From assembly GCA_020027655.1 (NCBI GenBank), contig JAHKKJ010000001.1, positions 1 to 25,902 on the forward strand: a stretch of 25,902 nucleotides of DNA, in the 5' to 3' direction. Positions 14,370-22,749 of the stretch are shown piece by piece. The first letter of the stretch is position 1; each line of letters begins with the position of its first letter. Both the position numbers and the translations under genes were made by a program. The notes beneath the pieces were generated by a model, which searched no databases, was not told the DNA's origin, and was given only the letters and a program-made list of their open reading frames with translations. Source of the stretch: Deltaproteobacteria bacterium. Its GTDB lineage: Bacteria; Desulfobacterota; Binatia; UBA9968.

Positions 14370-15461
14370 ATGGAAATTGCGCCGCTTAACGAAAAAACCG
14401 GCTACGTGCGCTGGATGAAGAGCCAAGATCTACCTATTCATGTCGGTCATGGCATGGCGGATCTCCGCACGCTTGAGGTCGCGCCCTACAGCCGCATCGG
14501 TGGCAAAGCGGCCTTCATTCATCTCCACGGTATGCAGGGTATCACTGGCGGATACATCGGCGAGATCGCGCCGGGAGATGCGTTGAAGCCTGAGCGGCAT
14601 TTGTATGAAGAGGTGATTTGCATCTTAAACGGTCAAGGGGCCACGGAGATATGGGATGATCACGGTAGCAAGAAGTTGTTCGAGTGGGGTAAGTGGAGTC
14701 TGTTTGCGCCGCCCATGAACACATCGCACAGGCTGGTGAACGGCTCCCGGGAGCCGGTGAAGTTTCTGGCCGTTACCAACGCGCCACTGGCCTTCGACAT
14801 CTATCGGGACGAAAACTTCGTCTTCAATTGTCCCTACAGCTTCGCCGATCGGTTTCATGGAGAAGAGGACTATTTTAATGTCGGGAAGAAACGCTACGTG
14901 AGCGGTTTGATCAATATCTGGGAAACCAACTTTATCCCGGATATCTCTAACGCGCCTTTGGAAAACCTCGAAGTCAAAGGGGCGGGTTTGCGTCTGAGCC
15001 AGTTTGAAATGTCCGGGAATGCGCTTGTCGGCCATCTCGGCGAGTGGCCAGTGGGCAAGTATCACAAGGCGCATTACCATGGTCCAGGAGCGATTATCGT
15101 CGGACTGCAATCCGTCGGCTATGTGCTGCTCTGGCACAAGCAATGGGGCCTGCATCCGTACACGGAAGGTTATGAGGACAAAGTCATCGAAATCAAATGG
15201 GGCGAGGGCAGCATCTATTGCCCGCCAGGCGATTGGTTTCACCAGCACTTCAACGCCGGCAAAGAACCGGCGCGACATTTGGCGATCCGCTATGGCAGCC
15301 GTCTTTTCCCGCTCGGATTCAAAGTCTCGCATCAGAAAACCGATGACGACGTGTTCAGGGGAGTCAAACAGGGCGGATGGATGATTCCATACGAAGACGA
15401 AGATCCCGAGATTCGCCGCCGCTACCAGGCGGCTCTGAAAGCGAACGAGGTTGCTGCTTAG
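14370..15461 (+). CDS. Double-cupin domain protein, putative dioxygenase or isomerase
   Basis: A 363-residue bicupin with AAAAGGAGAG before the ATG. The first cupin (about 45-140) has a PERHLYEEVICILNGQG motif (His77, Glu80/81) and His120 in NTSHRLVNG. The second (about 205-315) has GKYHKAHYHGPG with His232, His235 and His237, and His291/His293 in WFHQHFNAG. These are the usual ligands for Fe(II) or Mn(II). Both sites look occupied, unlike bicupins in which one site has decayed. Two-cupin proteins include gentisate 1,2-dioxygenase, oxalate decarboxylase and quercetinase, but the sequence does not clearly belong to any. It is convergent with the TPP enzyme/Rieske pair and may belong to the same catabolic set. 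Substrate unknown. Confidence 0.82.
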   Translation: MEIAPLNEKTGYVRWMKSQDLPIHVGHGMADLRTLEVAPYSRIGGKAAFIHLHGMQGITGGYIGEIAPGDALKPERHLYEEVICILNGQGATEIWDDHGSKKLFEWGKWSLFAPPMNTSHRLVNGSREPVKFLAVTNAPLAFDIYRDENFVFNCPYSFADRFHGEEDYFNVGKKRYVSGLINIWETNFIPDISNAPLENLEVKGAGLRLSQFEMSGNALVGHLGEWPVGKYHKAHYHGPGAIIVGLQSVGYVLLWHKQWGLHPYTEGYEDKVIEIKWGEGSIYCPPGDWFHQHFNAGKEPARHLAIRYGSRLFPLGFKVSHQKTDDDVFRGVKQGGWMIPYEDEDPEIRRRYQAALKANEVAA

Positions 15462-15474
15462 TATCAGCAACTTC
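15447..15474 (+). terminator. Stem-loop over the cupin stop codon
   Basis: GAGGTTGCTG at 15447-15456 and CAGCAACTTC at 15465-15474 pair into a 10-bp stem with one G-U pair; the TAG stop is in the loop. No U-run follows, so it is an mRNA end-protecting or Rho-linked structure rather than a classic terminator. Confidence 0.4.
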
Positions 15475-15583
15475 CCCGCTCTGAATGCGCCGGTAGAAAT
15501 CTGTTATCCCGACAAAACGGCTCCGGATCACAGCTTCGCGCCTCGTTAGCCGTGGATCGCGTCATTGACTCCTTAACCGCTTT

Positions 15584-17227
15584 CTATTCTCTCATTCTTG
15601 AATAAGCGATCTCCCGGCTCGTGATGAATTCGAGCAGAGCGGCCTTTCCTTCTTCAGTCACTCGCCGTGCGCGCTGAAGGGCCGGCAAGATCTGACTCGG
15701 ATCGTCGACTCTTTCCGACCAGCCGCCGAGGGAGCGGGCGAGATCGGCGTAATTTCCGAGTATGTTCATGGTGCCGTAACGCTCGTGGGAAGTTTCCATG
15801 GTGTGGGTCTCGGCGGCCATAAAGTTGTTGTTAAGGACGATGGTGAGAGTCGGGATGTTGCAGCGAACGGCGGTTTCGAAATCGAGGCCGGTCATCCCGA
15901 AGGCGGCATCGCCCATGAAGTTGACGCAGAATTTTTGCGGCGCGGCGAGCTTGGCGCCCATAATCAAGCCCAAACCGGTTCCCAAAGCATGGGATTTTCC
16001 CCAGCCGATGTAGCTGCGTGGTGTCGGAGCTTGATAGAAGGGAACGAGCTGGTTGCGCGGGCTGCCGGCGTCGTGGGTGACAATCACCTCCTTGCGATCG
16101 AACCCATTCATGAATTCCCACATGACCCGATAGGGATTGATCGGTTTTTCATTGGACGTTAGCTTTGGCATCCACTCCGTCACCCATTCGTCTTTGCCCT
16201 TCTTGATCTCAGCGGAGACCGAACCGTTTTCACTACGGTTTTTGTTACCTAACAAGTCTTTCACAGCTTCGATGAACTGCCGTAGTACCGGTTTGGCGTC
16301 GCCGAGAATCGGATAATCTGCCGGATAGTGCTTGTTGATGTCTCGTTCGTCATTGGTCGCGTGAATGATGATCTTCCCTGCGGGGATCGGCGCAGCGACG
16401 ATGTTGTGGCGCGTCAGACTGGCGCCGACGGCAAGTACTACGTCGGCCTTTTGCAAAAATGTATGAACCGGTCTCGGCATTACGCCGGCGCCGGTGCCAA
16501 GAGACAGGGGATGATGTTCGGGAAAGGCGCTCTTACCCTCTAGAGGTGTTGTCACAGGCGCCTGGAGGAGCTCGGCGAGTTCGACCAGCTCTTCCGACGC
16601 CTCCGCGTAGAGTACTCCCTGGCCGGCGACAATCACCGGCCACTTTGCCTGCACGAGAACTTTGGCGGCTTCAGCTACGTCTTTGGCATTGGCGCCGCTT
16701 ACCGTTCGTTTCACCGGTGCATAATTCAACGCTCCCTGAAACTCTTCGATGGCGGCATCATTGGGGATCTCGATTAACACAGGTCCCAGGCGTCCCATTT
16801 TTAAGTAGCTAAACGCGCGGCGCATGATTTCCGGAACTTGATTCGCTAGAGTGATCTCTTCAGTCCATTTCGTGACCGGCGCGTAGGCTTGCACGGACCG
16901 AAAAAAATGAAATACCTGCGACGTGTTGCGCGCGTGGCCAACGGGAAGCAAGAGAATCGGAACGGAGTCCGAGTAGGCCGTGGTGATACCGGAGAAGGCG
17001 TTTTCGGCGCCGGGGCCGGCCTGCATGGTAAAGACGCCGATTCGCTTGCCGTTAGTTATCCGGGTGAAGCCATCGGCGATGCCGACCCCCACTCTTTCTT
17101 GTCGGCAAACGATGGGCTTGATGCCCGCCGAAGCAGCGGCTTCAATCAATGTGTTGGTCGGATAGCAGCTTAGGAATTCGACTCCCTCGCGCTTGAGTAT
17201 TTCGCAAATAGCATCCACGACTTTCAT
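15584..17227 (-). CDS. Thiamine-pyrophosphate-dependent enzyme, acetolactate synthase-like
   Basis: A 547-residue protein with the full three-domain layout of the POX/acetolactate synthase family. The N-terminal Pyr domain has catalytic Glu44 in CRQERVGVGIADGFTR and AGPGAENAFSGI. The middle domain is at about 185-325 (WPVIVAGQGVLY, DVVLAVGASLTRHN). The C-terminal PP domain has the TPP motif GDAAFGMTG starting at 439 and ending NNN at 466-468, plus GWGKSHALGTGLGLIMGAKLA. Family members decarboxylate 2-oxo acids (acetolactate, glyoxylate carboligase, benzoylformate, oxalyl-CoA, sulfopyruvate types). The exact reaction is not clear, and no small regulatory subunit is nearby, arguing against biosynthetic acetolactate synthase. 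GGAGG precedes the ATG. It lies 32 bases after the Rieske gene in the same direction, so both are probably one transcript. Confidence 0.9.
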   Translation of the reverse strand: MKVVDAICEILKREGVEFLSCYPTNTLIEAAASAGIKPIVCRQERVGVGIADGFTRITNGKRIGVFTMQAGPGAENAFSGITTAYSDSVPILLLPVGHARNTSQVFHFFRSVQAYAPVTKWTEEITLANQVPEIMRRAFSYLKMGRLGPVLIEIPNDAAIEEFQGALNYAPVKRTVSGANAKDVAEAAKVLVQAKWPVIVAGQGVLYAEASEELVELAELLQAPVTTPLEGKSAFPEHHPLSLGTGAGVMPRPVHTFLQKADVVLAVGASLTRHNIVAAPIPAGKIIIHATNDERDINKHYPADYPILGDAKPVLRQFIEAVKDLLGNKNRSENGSVSAEIKKGKDEWVTEWMPKLTSNEKPINPYRVMWEFMNGFDRKEVIVTHDAGSPRNQLVPFYQAPTPRSYIGWGKSHALGTGLGLIMGAKLAAPQKFCVNFMGDAAFGMTGLDFETAVRCNIPTLTIVLNNNFMAAETHTMETSHERYGTMNILGNYADLARSLGGWSERVDDPSQILPALQRARRVTEEGKAALLEFITSREIAYSRMRE

Positions 17228-17259
17228 TTGAACACCTCCAAGTTAAAGCTCGAATTGAA

Positions 17260-18534
17260 TCAAGCCTGAATTGTTTTCTGTTTCGTCTCGGCTATCACCT
17301 CTTGAATGTATGTCTTGGGATCTAGGGATGCATCGATGTTCGCAACGATGCAGGCAACGTGGCGAAGATCGTTTTGTTGAGGTGTCCGCATAATGTGCGG
17401 CGGTTCTTTGCCCATGTCCAGTGTTCTGACGGACTTGAGCAAAAACTTTCTCACGGCGATCGCCGTAATGTCACCCGCGCCCAAGTGCTCTTTGGAACGG
17501 TCGTAAATTGGTCCCATGCTTTCGGTGGCACAGGAGTCGTGGATCAAAAACTGTTTTCCCATTCCCGTAAAGGTCTCGTGCTTTTGTTCCTCGCGGTCCT
17601 GCAAGTAGTCGTTGTGGATATTGCGAACTTTGATGTGGCCGGGACCGATGCCGCCTTCGAGTTGCTTTTCTTCCTCGCTTACCGGCCGGTTGCGGCGAAA
17701 AAAGATATTGAACCTCAGGGCGTGCTCGTCATCCACCGGAACATGAGAGTGGATCGTGTAGCCTTCAGGATTCCCCTTCAATCCTCCTGTCGGCACAAAT
17801 CCATGGCAGGGCATAACAAAGTTAGACACGCGCAGGTAGGTGACTCCGTCGCCGGCATTTCTGCAAGAGATCATCCTGACACCAAAATCGGTTTCTACGC
17901 CTTCTAGTTTGGGTGCACCGTCCTTGCCGTACATATCCGGGTCGCCCCCGCCTCTCTTCGTTTCCGTGAACGCGCGATGGAGAAAAGAGAGGTGCGAGGA
18001 GTCGGATTCGCCTTCAAGCCCTTGCAGGTAGTTGCAGTCTTGGATGGATTTCGTGACGTAGAGATGCGCTTGCGGTAGCGTCATCCATTCGTAATTTGGC
18101 AAAAGCGGGAGGCGTTCTTGGGGGCCCATGTAGGCGAAGACGACGCCCGCGGCTTCTCTGCACGGATAGGCCGTATGGCGAACCTTGTCCTTGAGCGTGC
18201 TGCCGGCAGGCTCCGCAGGAGTTTCTAGAACTCTGCCCTCGATGTCGTACTTCCAGCCGTGGTAGATGCAACGCAGGCCGCACTCTTCGTTGCGGCCATA
18301 AAACAGGGAAGTGCCTCGGTGCGAGCAATGCTCGGCCAAAAGCCCTACTCGGCCCATGCTATCTCGAAACGCCACGAGATCTTCTCCGAGTAACCGCACC
18401 CGCACCGGAGGGCAATCGGGCTCGGGGATTTCTTGCGATAACAGCGCCGGAATCCAGTAACGCCGCATAAGCGCTCCCATCGGCGATCCTGGACCTACTC
18501 TGGTGATGAGATCGTTTTCCTCGCGAGAAAGCAT
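17260..18534 (-). CDS. Rieske non-haem iron oxygenase, alpha subunit
   Basis: A 424-residue oxygenase, phthalate-dioxygenase/vanillate-demethylase type. The start is the ATG at 18534 behind AGGAG; eight further upstream codons lack support. The Rieske [2Fe-2S] site is Cys70-x-His72 (AEHCSHRG) and Cys89-x2-His92 (CIYHGW). The mononuclear iron site is in GLEGESDSSHLSFLHR: Asp178 bridges, with His181 and His186 as ligands. These enzymes hydroxylate or O/N-demethylate aromatic acids and need a reductase, which is absent here. Family members of about 420-430 residues starting MLSREENDLITRVGPGSPMG are often annotated phthalate 4,5-dioxygenase-like. It precedes the TPP-enzyme gene, so the pair may act on the same aromatic compound, but this is inference. 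Confidence 0.92.
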   Translation of the reverse strand: MLSREENDLITRVGPGSPMGALMRRYWIPALLSQEIPEPDCPPVRVRLLGEDLVAFRDSMGRVGLLAEHCSHRGTSLFYGRNEECGLRCIYHGWKYDIEGRVLETPAEPAGSTLKDKVRHTAYPCREAAGVVFAYMGPQERLPLLPNYEWMTLPQAHLYVTKSIQDCNYLQGLEGESDSSHLSFLHRAFTETKRGGGDPDMYGKDGAPKLEGVETDFGVRMISCRNAGDGVTYLRVSNFVMPCHGFVPTGGLKGNPEGYTIHSHVPVDDEHALRFNIFFRRNRPVSEEEKQLEGGIGPGHIKVRNIHNDYLQDREEQKHETFTGMGKQFLIHDSCATESMGPIYDRSKEHLGAGDITAIAVRKFLLKSVRTLDMGKEPPHIMRTPQQNDLRHVACIVANIDASLDPKTYIQEVIAETKQKTIQA

Positions 18535-18739
18535 GGTTTCTCCTATAGACGGCACCAAGCGAGATAGCCGAACAATCGTGACACAAGTTGCCTTGGCCCA
18601 AGGGACAAGTGATCAAACGGCTTCAGTGCAAGGCATTTCTGTAAGCAAGCGCCGCTATTAGGTAGGTTGTTTATCACTGTTGGGGGCATTTTCAAATGTC
18701 ATGATGTCGGGTTCCACGACCAGCCTTTCGGATGGGAAC

Positions 18740-19516
18740 TCAGGGGGCATTAGAAAAATGCGCGCGCCAGTAATAATTGACCAGTCCAACATACTCGTGC
18801 AGGGACATAAGGATTTCCCTCGCGGCGCTTTCACTCGGAAAGAACTGGAAAGGTTCAAGTTCGAATGCGCCGAGCGAGAAATCCCCGGGCGCCGGGATGG
18901 GATCCGGCGCTTTGGCTTTGAAGGCGAGCATGCTTCGCGGCATGTGAGCGGCCGACGTGACTAATAAATAACGTTTCCAGCCTTTCTGCAGGAGGAGTTT
19001 TTCCACTTCGACGGCGCTCTCGAAGGTGTCGCGCGAGCGACCCTCGCCGAGCACGTCGCTCTTCGGCACACCCCAGCGGATCAGGTAGTCGCGGGCGATC
19101 CGGTTCTCGTCCTTGGCGGGCGTGAATGGGTTGACATGACCGCCGGATACAACGATCGGCTTGGGTCGAATATGATAGAGCCGCCACGCCTCCTCAAGAC
19201 GGCGAAACATGGATCTGTCAATGCTTGGAAAGGGGATAAGTCCCCCAGCAGGGATCATGCCGCCCGTTAGGACAACGATGGCATCATAGGGCTCAACCTT
19301 AGTGGGGTCGATCAGCGGTGGATAGCGCGATTCGAGCGGATGGTTAAGCAGGTAGCCAAAGACCCCGCTGTGGAACACGACGATTAAACAGAAAGTCACG
19401 AAGAGCAGTTTTCTCGCCCAGCGCCGGCGCCAAAAGATCAACACGGCCAGAAGCATGAGCATCCACGGCAGCGGCGGCAGGATCAGTACTTTGAGGAACT
19501 GCTTAAGAACAAACAT
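18740..19516 (-). CDS. YdcF/ElyC-like DUF218 membrane protein
   Basis: A 258-residue protein. Two N-terminal membrane segments (about 11-29 and 36-56) are followed by a soluble DUF218 domain with VVLTGG at 81-86, VVSGG at 122-126, GRSRDTFESAVEV near 159-171 and VTSAAHMPRSMLAF near 187-199. ElyC, SanA and YdcF share this fold and affect envelope integrity and peptidoglycan precursor metabolism in Enterobacteria; the domain would face the periplasm. The length of about 260 with two helices matches ElyC rather than single-domain YdcF. It starts 81 bases after the maiA-like stop in the same direction, with no strong ribosome site, so it may be cotranscribed. Family is firm, function by analogy. 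Confidence 0.87.
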   Translation of the reverse strand: MFVLKQFLKVLILPPLPWMLMLLAVLIFWRRRWARKLLFVTFCLIVVFHSGVFGYLLNHPLESRYPPLIDPTKVEPYDAIVVLTGGMIPAGGLIPFPSIDRSMFRRLEEAWRLYHIRPKPIVVSGGHVNPFTPAKDENRIARDYLIRWGVPKSDVLGEGRSRDTFESAVEVEKLLLQKGWKRYLLVTSAAHMPRSMLAFKAKAPDPIPAPGDFSLGAFELEPFQFFPSESAAREILMSLHEYVGLVNYYWRAHFSNAP

Positions 19517-19597
19517 CTGCGGTTAATTGCCCAAGGTCTTTGTCCGGAGCTTGGCAAAGGGGCTCAAGATGAGAAACAAGAAGGATACCTGTGTTGG

Positions 19598-20242
19598 TTA
19601 TTCCGCGTCGGGTTGGTTTTCTGGTACCGCATCGGCGAAAGCCGGCAGCGCGTTGCAGGCAGTTTCGATCCGGAGCAGCGTGGGATACACGGAAAGATCG
19701 CAGCCGAAACGGCGCGCGTTGGCCAGCTGAGGCACAAGGCAAATATCCGCAAAGGTTGGTGTGTCACCAAAGCAAAACGTTCCACGTTTGCGGCCGGAGA
19801 CCACGCTCTGTTCGAGGGCGGATAAGCCGAGATCAATCCAATGCCGCGCCCAGAGGTTCAGTTCGTCGTCTGAATGCTTCAAATTGTTCTTGAGATGGAC
19901 GAGTACCCTGAGGTTCTGAATCGGATGGATTTCGCATGCGATGATGAGCGCCATGCTTCGCACCAGCGCGCGGTCTGCCGGATCGGCCGGGAGTAACGGT
20001 GGCTTTGGATAGCGTTCCTCCAGGTACTCCAAGATAGCCAACGACTGAGTGAGGATCCGCCCGCCCTCTTCAAGCGCCGGGACCAACGACTGTGGATTGA
20101 TGGCTTTGTAAGTTGCGCTGAACTGCTCACCGCCGCCGCGCCGCAAATGGATCGGCACCTGCTCATAGCTCAACCCCTTTAAATTGAGCGCGATGCGCAC
20201 GCGATAGGATGCCGAGCTGCGAAAGAAAGTGTATAGTTTCAT
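19598..20242 (-). CDS. maiA: Maleylacetoacetate isomerase (zeta-class GST)
   Basis: A 214-residue protein. The N-terminal thioredoxin-like GST domain starts KLYTFFRSSASYRVRIALNLKGL, the zeta-class signature with the catalytic Ser-Ser pair (SSxSxRVRIAL), followed by NPQSLVPALE and LTQSLAILEYLEERYP, which bind glutathione. The C-terminal helical domain has the FADICLVPQLANARRFG zeta motif. The enzyme isomerises maleylacetoacetate or maleylpyruvate to the fumaryl form in tyrosine or gentisate breakdown, using glutathione. Length is typical. AGAGG precedes the ATG. Its presence near Rieske, cupin and TPP genes supports a ring-cleavage pathway in the neighbourhood, but no fumarylacetoacetase or homogentisate dioxygenase is seen. 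Confidence 0.92.
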   Translation of the reverse strand: MKLYTFFRSSASYRVRIALNLKGLSYEQVPIHLRRGGGEQFSATYKAINPQSLVPALEEGGRILTQSLAILEYLEERYPKPPLLPADPADRALVRSMALIIACEIHPIQNLRVLVHLKNNLKHSDDELNLWARHWIDLGLSALEQSVVSGRKRGTFCFGDTPTFADICLVPQLANARRFGCDLSVYPTLLRIETACNALPAFADAVPENQPDAE

Positions 20243-20335
20243 CTTTGAGAACCTCTTGAAAGTTGGGTTTAATCTCTTTAGGTCAATTCCTCGCAGCTTG
20301 CTGCGTAAAAGCTATTGCCAGACCTCTAAAAGTCC

Positions 20336-20412
20336 GTCATTCCCGAATGCTTCTATCGGGAATCCAGCCCAAACTATGACTGGACCCCCGATAAAATACG
20401 TTCGGGGGTGAC
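20336..20412. repeat. Dispersed-type palindromic repeat (nested hairpins)
   Basis: The outer arms GTCATTCCCGAA (20336-20347) and TTCGGGGGTGAC (20401-20412) pair at 10 of 12 bases, and the inner arms TCGGGAATCCAG and CTGGACCCCCGA pair at 10 of 12. Each half also has its own smaller hairpin. It is a REP/MITE-like unit in the intergenic region between maiA and the Asp-box gene. Confidence 0.75.
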
Positions 20413-20436
20413 AACTTTGAGACTCGAAACGCGCTC

Positions 20437-21411
20437 TTACGCTCCCGGTTTCACTGCCAGTATTCCTGGCATTCCGCTGGCAACCACCCGTGCTCCCGAT
20501 TCGTCAATCGCGTAAAGAGTTCCGTCCGATAGTCCGGCGACGATACCGTTTCCGTCGGGGCTCGGACACATGCTCATGACTCCGCCGTACAAACCTTGGA
20601 TAACGGTTTCCCACCGGGATCCGGCGTCGTGGGTGCGGAAAATCGCGGCCTTCGCCCCTTCCTCCCTGATCCAGGTGTTGGGTCGTCCCTTGGCGCTGCC
20701 CAAGTAGACGACACCTTCAGCGTCTTCGATGACGGACATGCCGTAGTCGTGGCTCTTGGGCGTGATTTCTTCCCAGTGCGCGGCGCGGTCGAAGCTCCGA
20801 AACGACTTGTCGCCACAAGCCGCATACACCACTCCGGGCGATTTCTCGCAGGCGTGAACTTCGTGCACGTCCATGTCCGTGAGGCCGTTATTGGCCGGCT
20901 GCCAATTGTGCCCGCCATCGTCGCTGAGCAGCATACCGCCGACTTCGATGCCGGCGTAGAGCCGCGTCGGCATCAACGGGTCGGAGGCCAAATAGCGGGC
21001 GCGCGATTGCAACTCGGGGCTTGGCGGGAAGTTCGCGTTAGCGCTGTTCATGCGCACGCCCTCCAACTCTTCCCACCCGCCGCCGACTTTGCTGCGAAAA
21101 ACCGCTGACGGCACCGTGCCGACCATGACTCCACCGTTCAGTGCCAGCGCCGAAAACAACATCATCCTCGGAACATTGGGATCGGCTCTTAGCCAGTGCG
21201 AGCCCGCGTCTTTGCTGTAAAAGAGGCCCGAGTGTTCGGTTCCTGCGTAAATCAACTCTGGATTCTCCGGATCTACGGCCAAGCAGGTGAGCGTCCAGTA
21301 GCTCAAGTCGCGCTTCACTTGCTTCCATTCTCGCCCGTCCTTTTCAAAACGGTACCAACCTGACATCGTGGCTACATGCAAGCCCTTAGTTTTGGTGTTC
21401 GCACCGCTCAT
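20437..21411 (-). CDS. Asp-box (BNR/YCF48-like) beta-propeller protein
   Basis: A 324-residue soluble protein with GAGGAG before its ATG. Asp-box motifs S/T-x-D-x-G-x-x-W occur at 66-73 (SKDAGSHW), 163-170 (SDDGGHNW) and once more near 265 (THDAGSRW), with degenerate copies between, each following a AVDPENPELIYAGTEHSGLF-type strand pattern typical of propeller blades. Such proteins include sialidase-like, VPS10-like and YCF48-like folds. There is no signal peptide and no sialidase Arg triad, so it is likely a cytoplasmic scaffold or binding protein, not a sialidase. It lies 79 bases downstream of the isochorismatase-fold gene in the same direction. A second protein of the same type follows at 22750. 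Function unknown. Confidence 0.8.
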   Translation of the reverse strand: MSGANTKTKGLHVATMSGWYRFEKDGREWKQVKRDLSYWTLTCLAVDPENPELIYAGTEHSGLFYSKDAGSHWLRADPNVPRMMLFSALALNGGVMVGTVPSAVFRSKVGGGWEELEGVRMNSANANFPPSPELQSRARYLASDPLMPTRLYAGIEVGGMLLSDDGGHNWQPANNGLTDMDVHEVHACEKSPGVVYAACGDKSFRSFDRAAHWEEITPKSHDYGMSVIEDAEGVVYLGSAKGRPNTWIREEGAKAAIFRTHDAGSRWETVIQGLYGGVMSMCPSPDGNGIVAGLSDGTLYAIDESGARVVASGMPGILAVKPGA

Positions 21412-21490
21412 GTTTTGCTCCTCTCGTGTTTATAGATGTTTTAATACGACGAACTCGCTCCCGGTATAAATCGCAAATGTTTGCACTCTG

Positions 21491-22123
21491 TCAACGTCGC
21501 CAAATGTGAATCAGGTCTTGAGAGTTGACAACATCCGCGAACCGCTCCATGCGCTTCAGCGCGGCGTTGTGGCCTTCTTCGGTGTAAGTGCCGACGCAAT
21601 CGCGCGCAACGACCATAAAGTAACCGCGATGGTAGCCGTCCCGCACCGTGGCCTCAACACCGCCGTCGGTGGTGCAGCCGATCATCACGATCGTATACGC
21701 TCTCCGATTCGAGAACACGGTTTCAAACTCGTTGCCGATGAACATCGTCGGGCGCCGCTTGTCGATGACGATGTCGTTTTCACCGGGCTTAAATGGCTCC
21801 ATGATCTGCCAGCCTAAGCTGCCGTGAAGGCGGCGTGGCGTGAGCTTGCTGGGGTGATCGACTTTTTGTGTCTGCATGAAGCGATGAATCCAGGCCGGTG
21901 ACTCTTCTTTCCACAAGTAGGGAGTCTGGCGGGTATAGACAGTTTTGATCCCAGCGCCTGCCCCCGCCGCAATGAGCGGCGGCGCATTTCGTATCAGCGC
22001 GTCCTTATTAAACGCGCCGCCTGCCTGATCGTTCTGCATGTCCCAGACCAGAAGAACCGTACGGCTCGGCTCGACGATCTCACTCAACTCGTTAGGTATC
22101 TTTCTTCCTTCGAAATCAATCAT
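21491..22123 (-). CDS. Isochorismatase-family cysteine hydrolase
   Basis: A 210-residue alpha/beta hydrolase of the isochorismatase/nicotinamidase superfamily. The start is the ATG at 22123, with GGAGG five bases upstream; the GTG four codons earlier overlaps that site. The catalytic triad is Asp28 (LLVWDMQND), Lys122 (VIDKRRPTMF) and Cys150 (MIGCTTDGGVEATVRDGYHRGYF), with the usual non-proline cis-peptide region before Cys. Members hydrolyse amides or vinyl ethers: nicotinamide, N-carbamoylsarcosine, biuret, ureidoacrylate or isochorismate. The substrate cannot be inferred. It is probably cotranscribed with the Asp-box gene downstream. A palindromic repeat lies just upstream, at 22141-22199. 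Confidence 0.9.
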   Translation of the reverse strand: MIDFEGRKIPNELSEIVEPSRTVLLVWDMQNDQAGGAFNKDALIRNAPPLIAAGAGAGIKTVYTRQTPYLWKEESPAWIHRFMQTQKVDHPSKLTPRRLHGSLGWQIMEPFKPGENDIVIDKRRPTMFIGNEFETVFSNRRAYTIVMIGCTTDGGVEATVRDGYHRGYFMVVARDCVGTYTEEGHNAALKRMERFADVVNSQDLIHIWRR

Positions 22124-22140
22124 ATTCGCCTCCACTTAAG

Positions 22141-22199
22141 AATCTCAAACAGCATGTTTCAAATCGAAATCTGAGATTTGCCATTTGCGATTTGAGATT
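22141..22199. repeat. Inverted repeat upstream of the hydrolase gene
   Basis: AATCTCAAA (22141-22149) and TTTGAGATT (22191-22199) are perfect inverted copies, and AAATCTGAGATTT-like short palindromes fill the space between. It looks like a dispersed intergenic hairpin unit of a different family from the 20336 element. Confidence 0.6.
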
Positions 22200-22219
22200 C
22201 CTGGCTCAGCCAGGACTTG

Positions 22220-22444
22220 TCATCTGGTCAATCCCAAATCTCTGCGCGCTTTCTCGAGAAAACTAAAATCAACGACCTGCTCCACCGTAACCGGTCGGGA
22301 AACTTTGGCATTGGTGCGCATCAGGTCGATCAAAAACTGGACCTCCTCGGGTGTTACCTGGGCCTCCTTAGTGACGACCCGCTGCGAATAGCCGAGCATT
22401 TGCTCCGCTAGCTTGCGGTCGCTCATCAGAATGACATACGTGGC
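22220..22444 (-). pseudogene. C-terminal fragment of an NMT1-like substrate-binding protein
   Basis: About 68-75 codons ending EQVVDFSFLEKARRDLGLTR, preceded by VTPEEVQFLIDLMRTNAKVSRPVT. This is the terminal helix pattern of NMT1/SsuA-type binding proteins (long helix, SRPV, then VVDFS-FLE-AR-ELG). The whole N-terminal body is missing: upstream the frame enters a repeat cluster. An ATG at 22426 would give a 68-residue peptide, but no ribosome site is seen. It is best read as a remnant cut off by repeat insertion or deletion. Moderate confidence. Confidence 0.6.
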
Positions 22445-22456
22445 GTTTTCATCATT

Positions 22457-22700
22457 GTGACACAGTCTCTGATGGGGAAGGTTGGGATAGGGGTGAGACG
22501 CGACGAACCTCAGCCGTTAAACTTGACACCCCTCTTCAATTCTCCCCCGTCAAGAGACCGTGTCGCAATGTCGCGACTATCCGGTTGTCATCCCGAGCGA
22601 ACGCGAGGGATCTAAGATTTCTCGCTGCTCTCGAAATGACACGAGAGGTCAAGAGACACCGCATTCCGCCAATACGACACAGTCTCCAAAGGGGGAGAAA
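22457..22700. repeat. Mosaic cluster of short intergenic repeats
   Basis: A motif GACACAGTCTC followed by a G-rich run occurs three times: at 22457-22480, at 22541-22565 on the other strand and at 22675-22700. Between the second and third copies lies an inverted-end unit, 22587-22640, with GTCAT and ATGAC ends and CGAG inner arms. The cluster lies exactly between a truncated binding-protein gene and the second Asp-box gene, so it may mark a deletion or insertion hot spot. Confidence 0.65.
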
Positions 22701-22749
22701 GTATGATTGAATCGGTGTCGTGCAGACATCGATTTGTTCGCCTAGGTCT

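Noticed and set aside
22587..22640. Inverted repeat considered as a terminator
   Set aside because: No T-run and it matches the style of dispersed repeats; listed only as a repeat.
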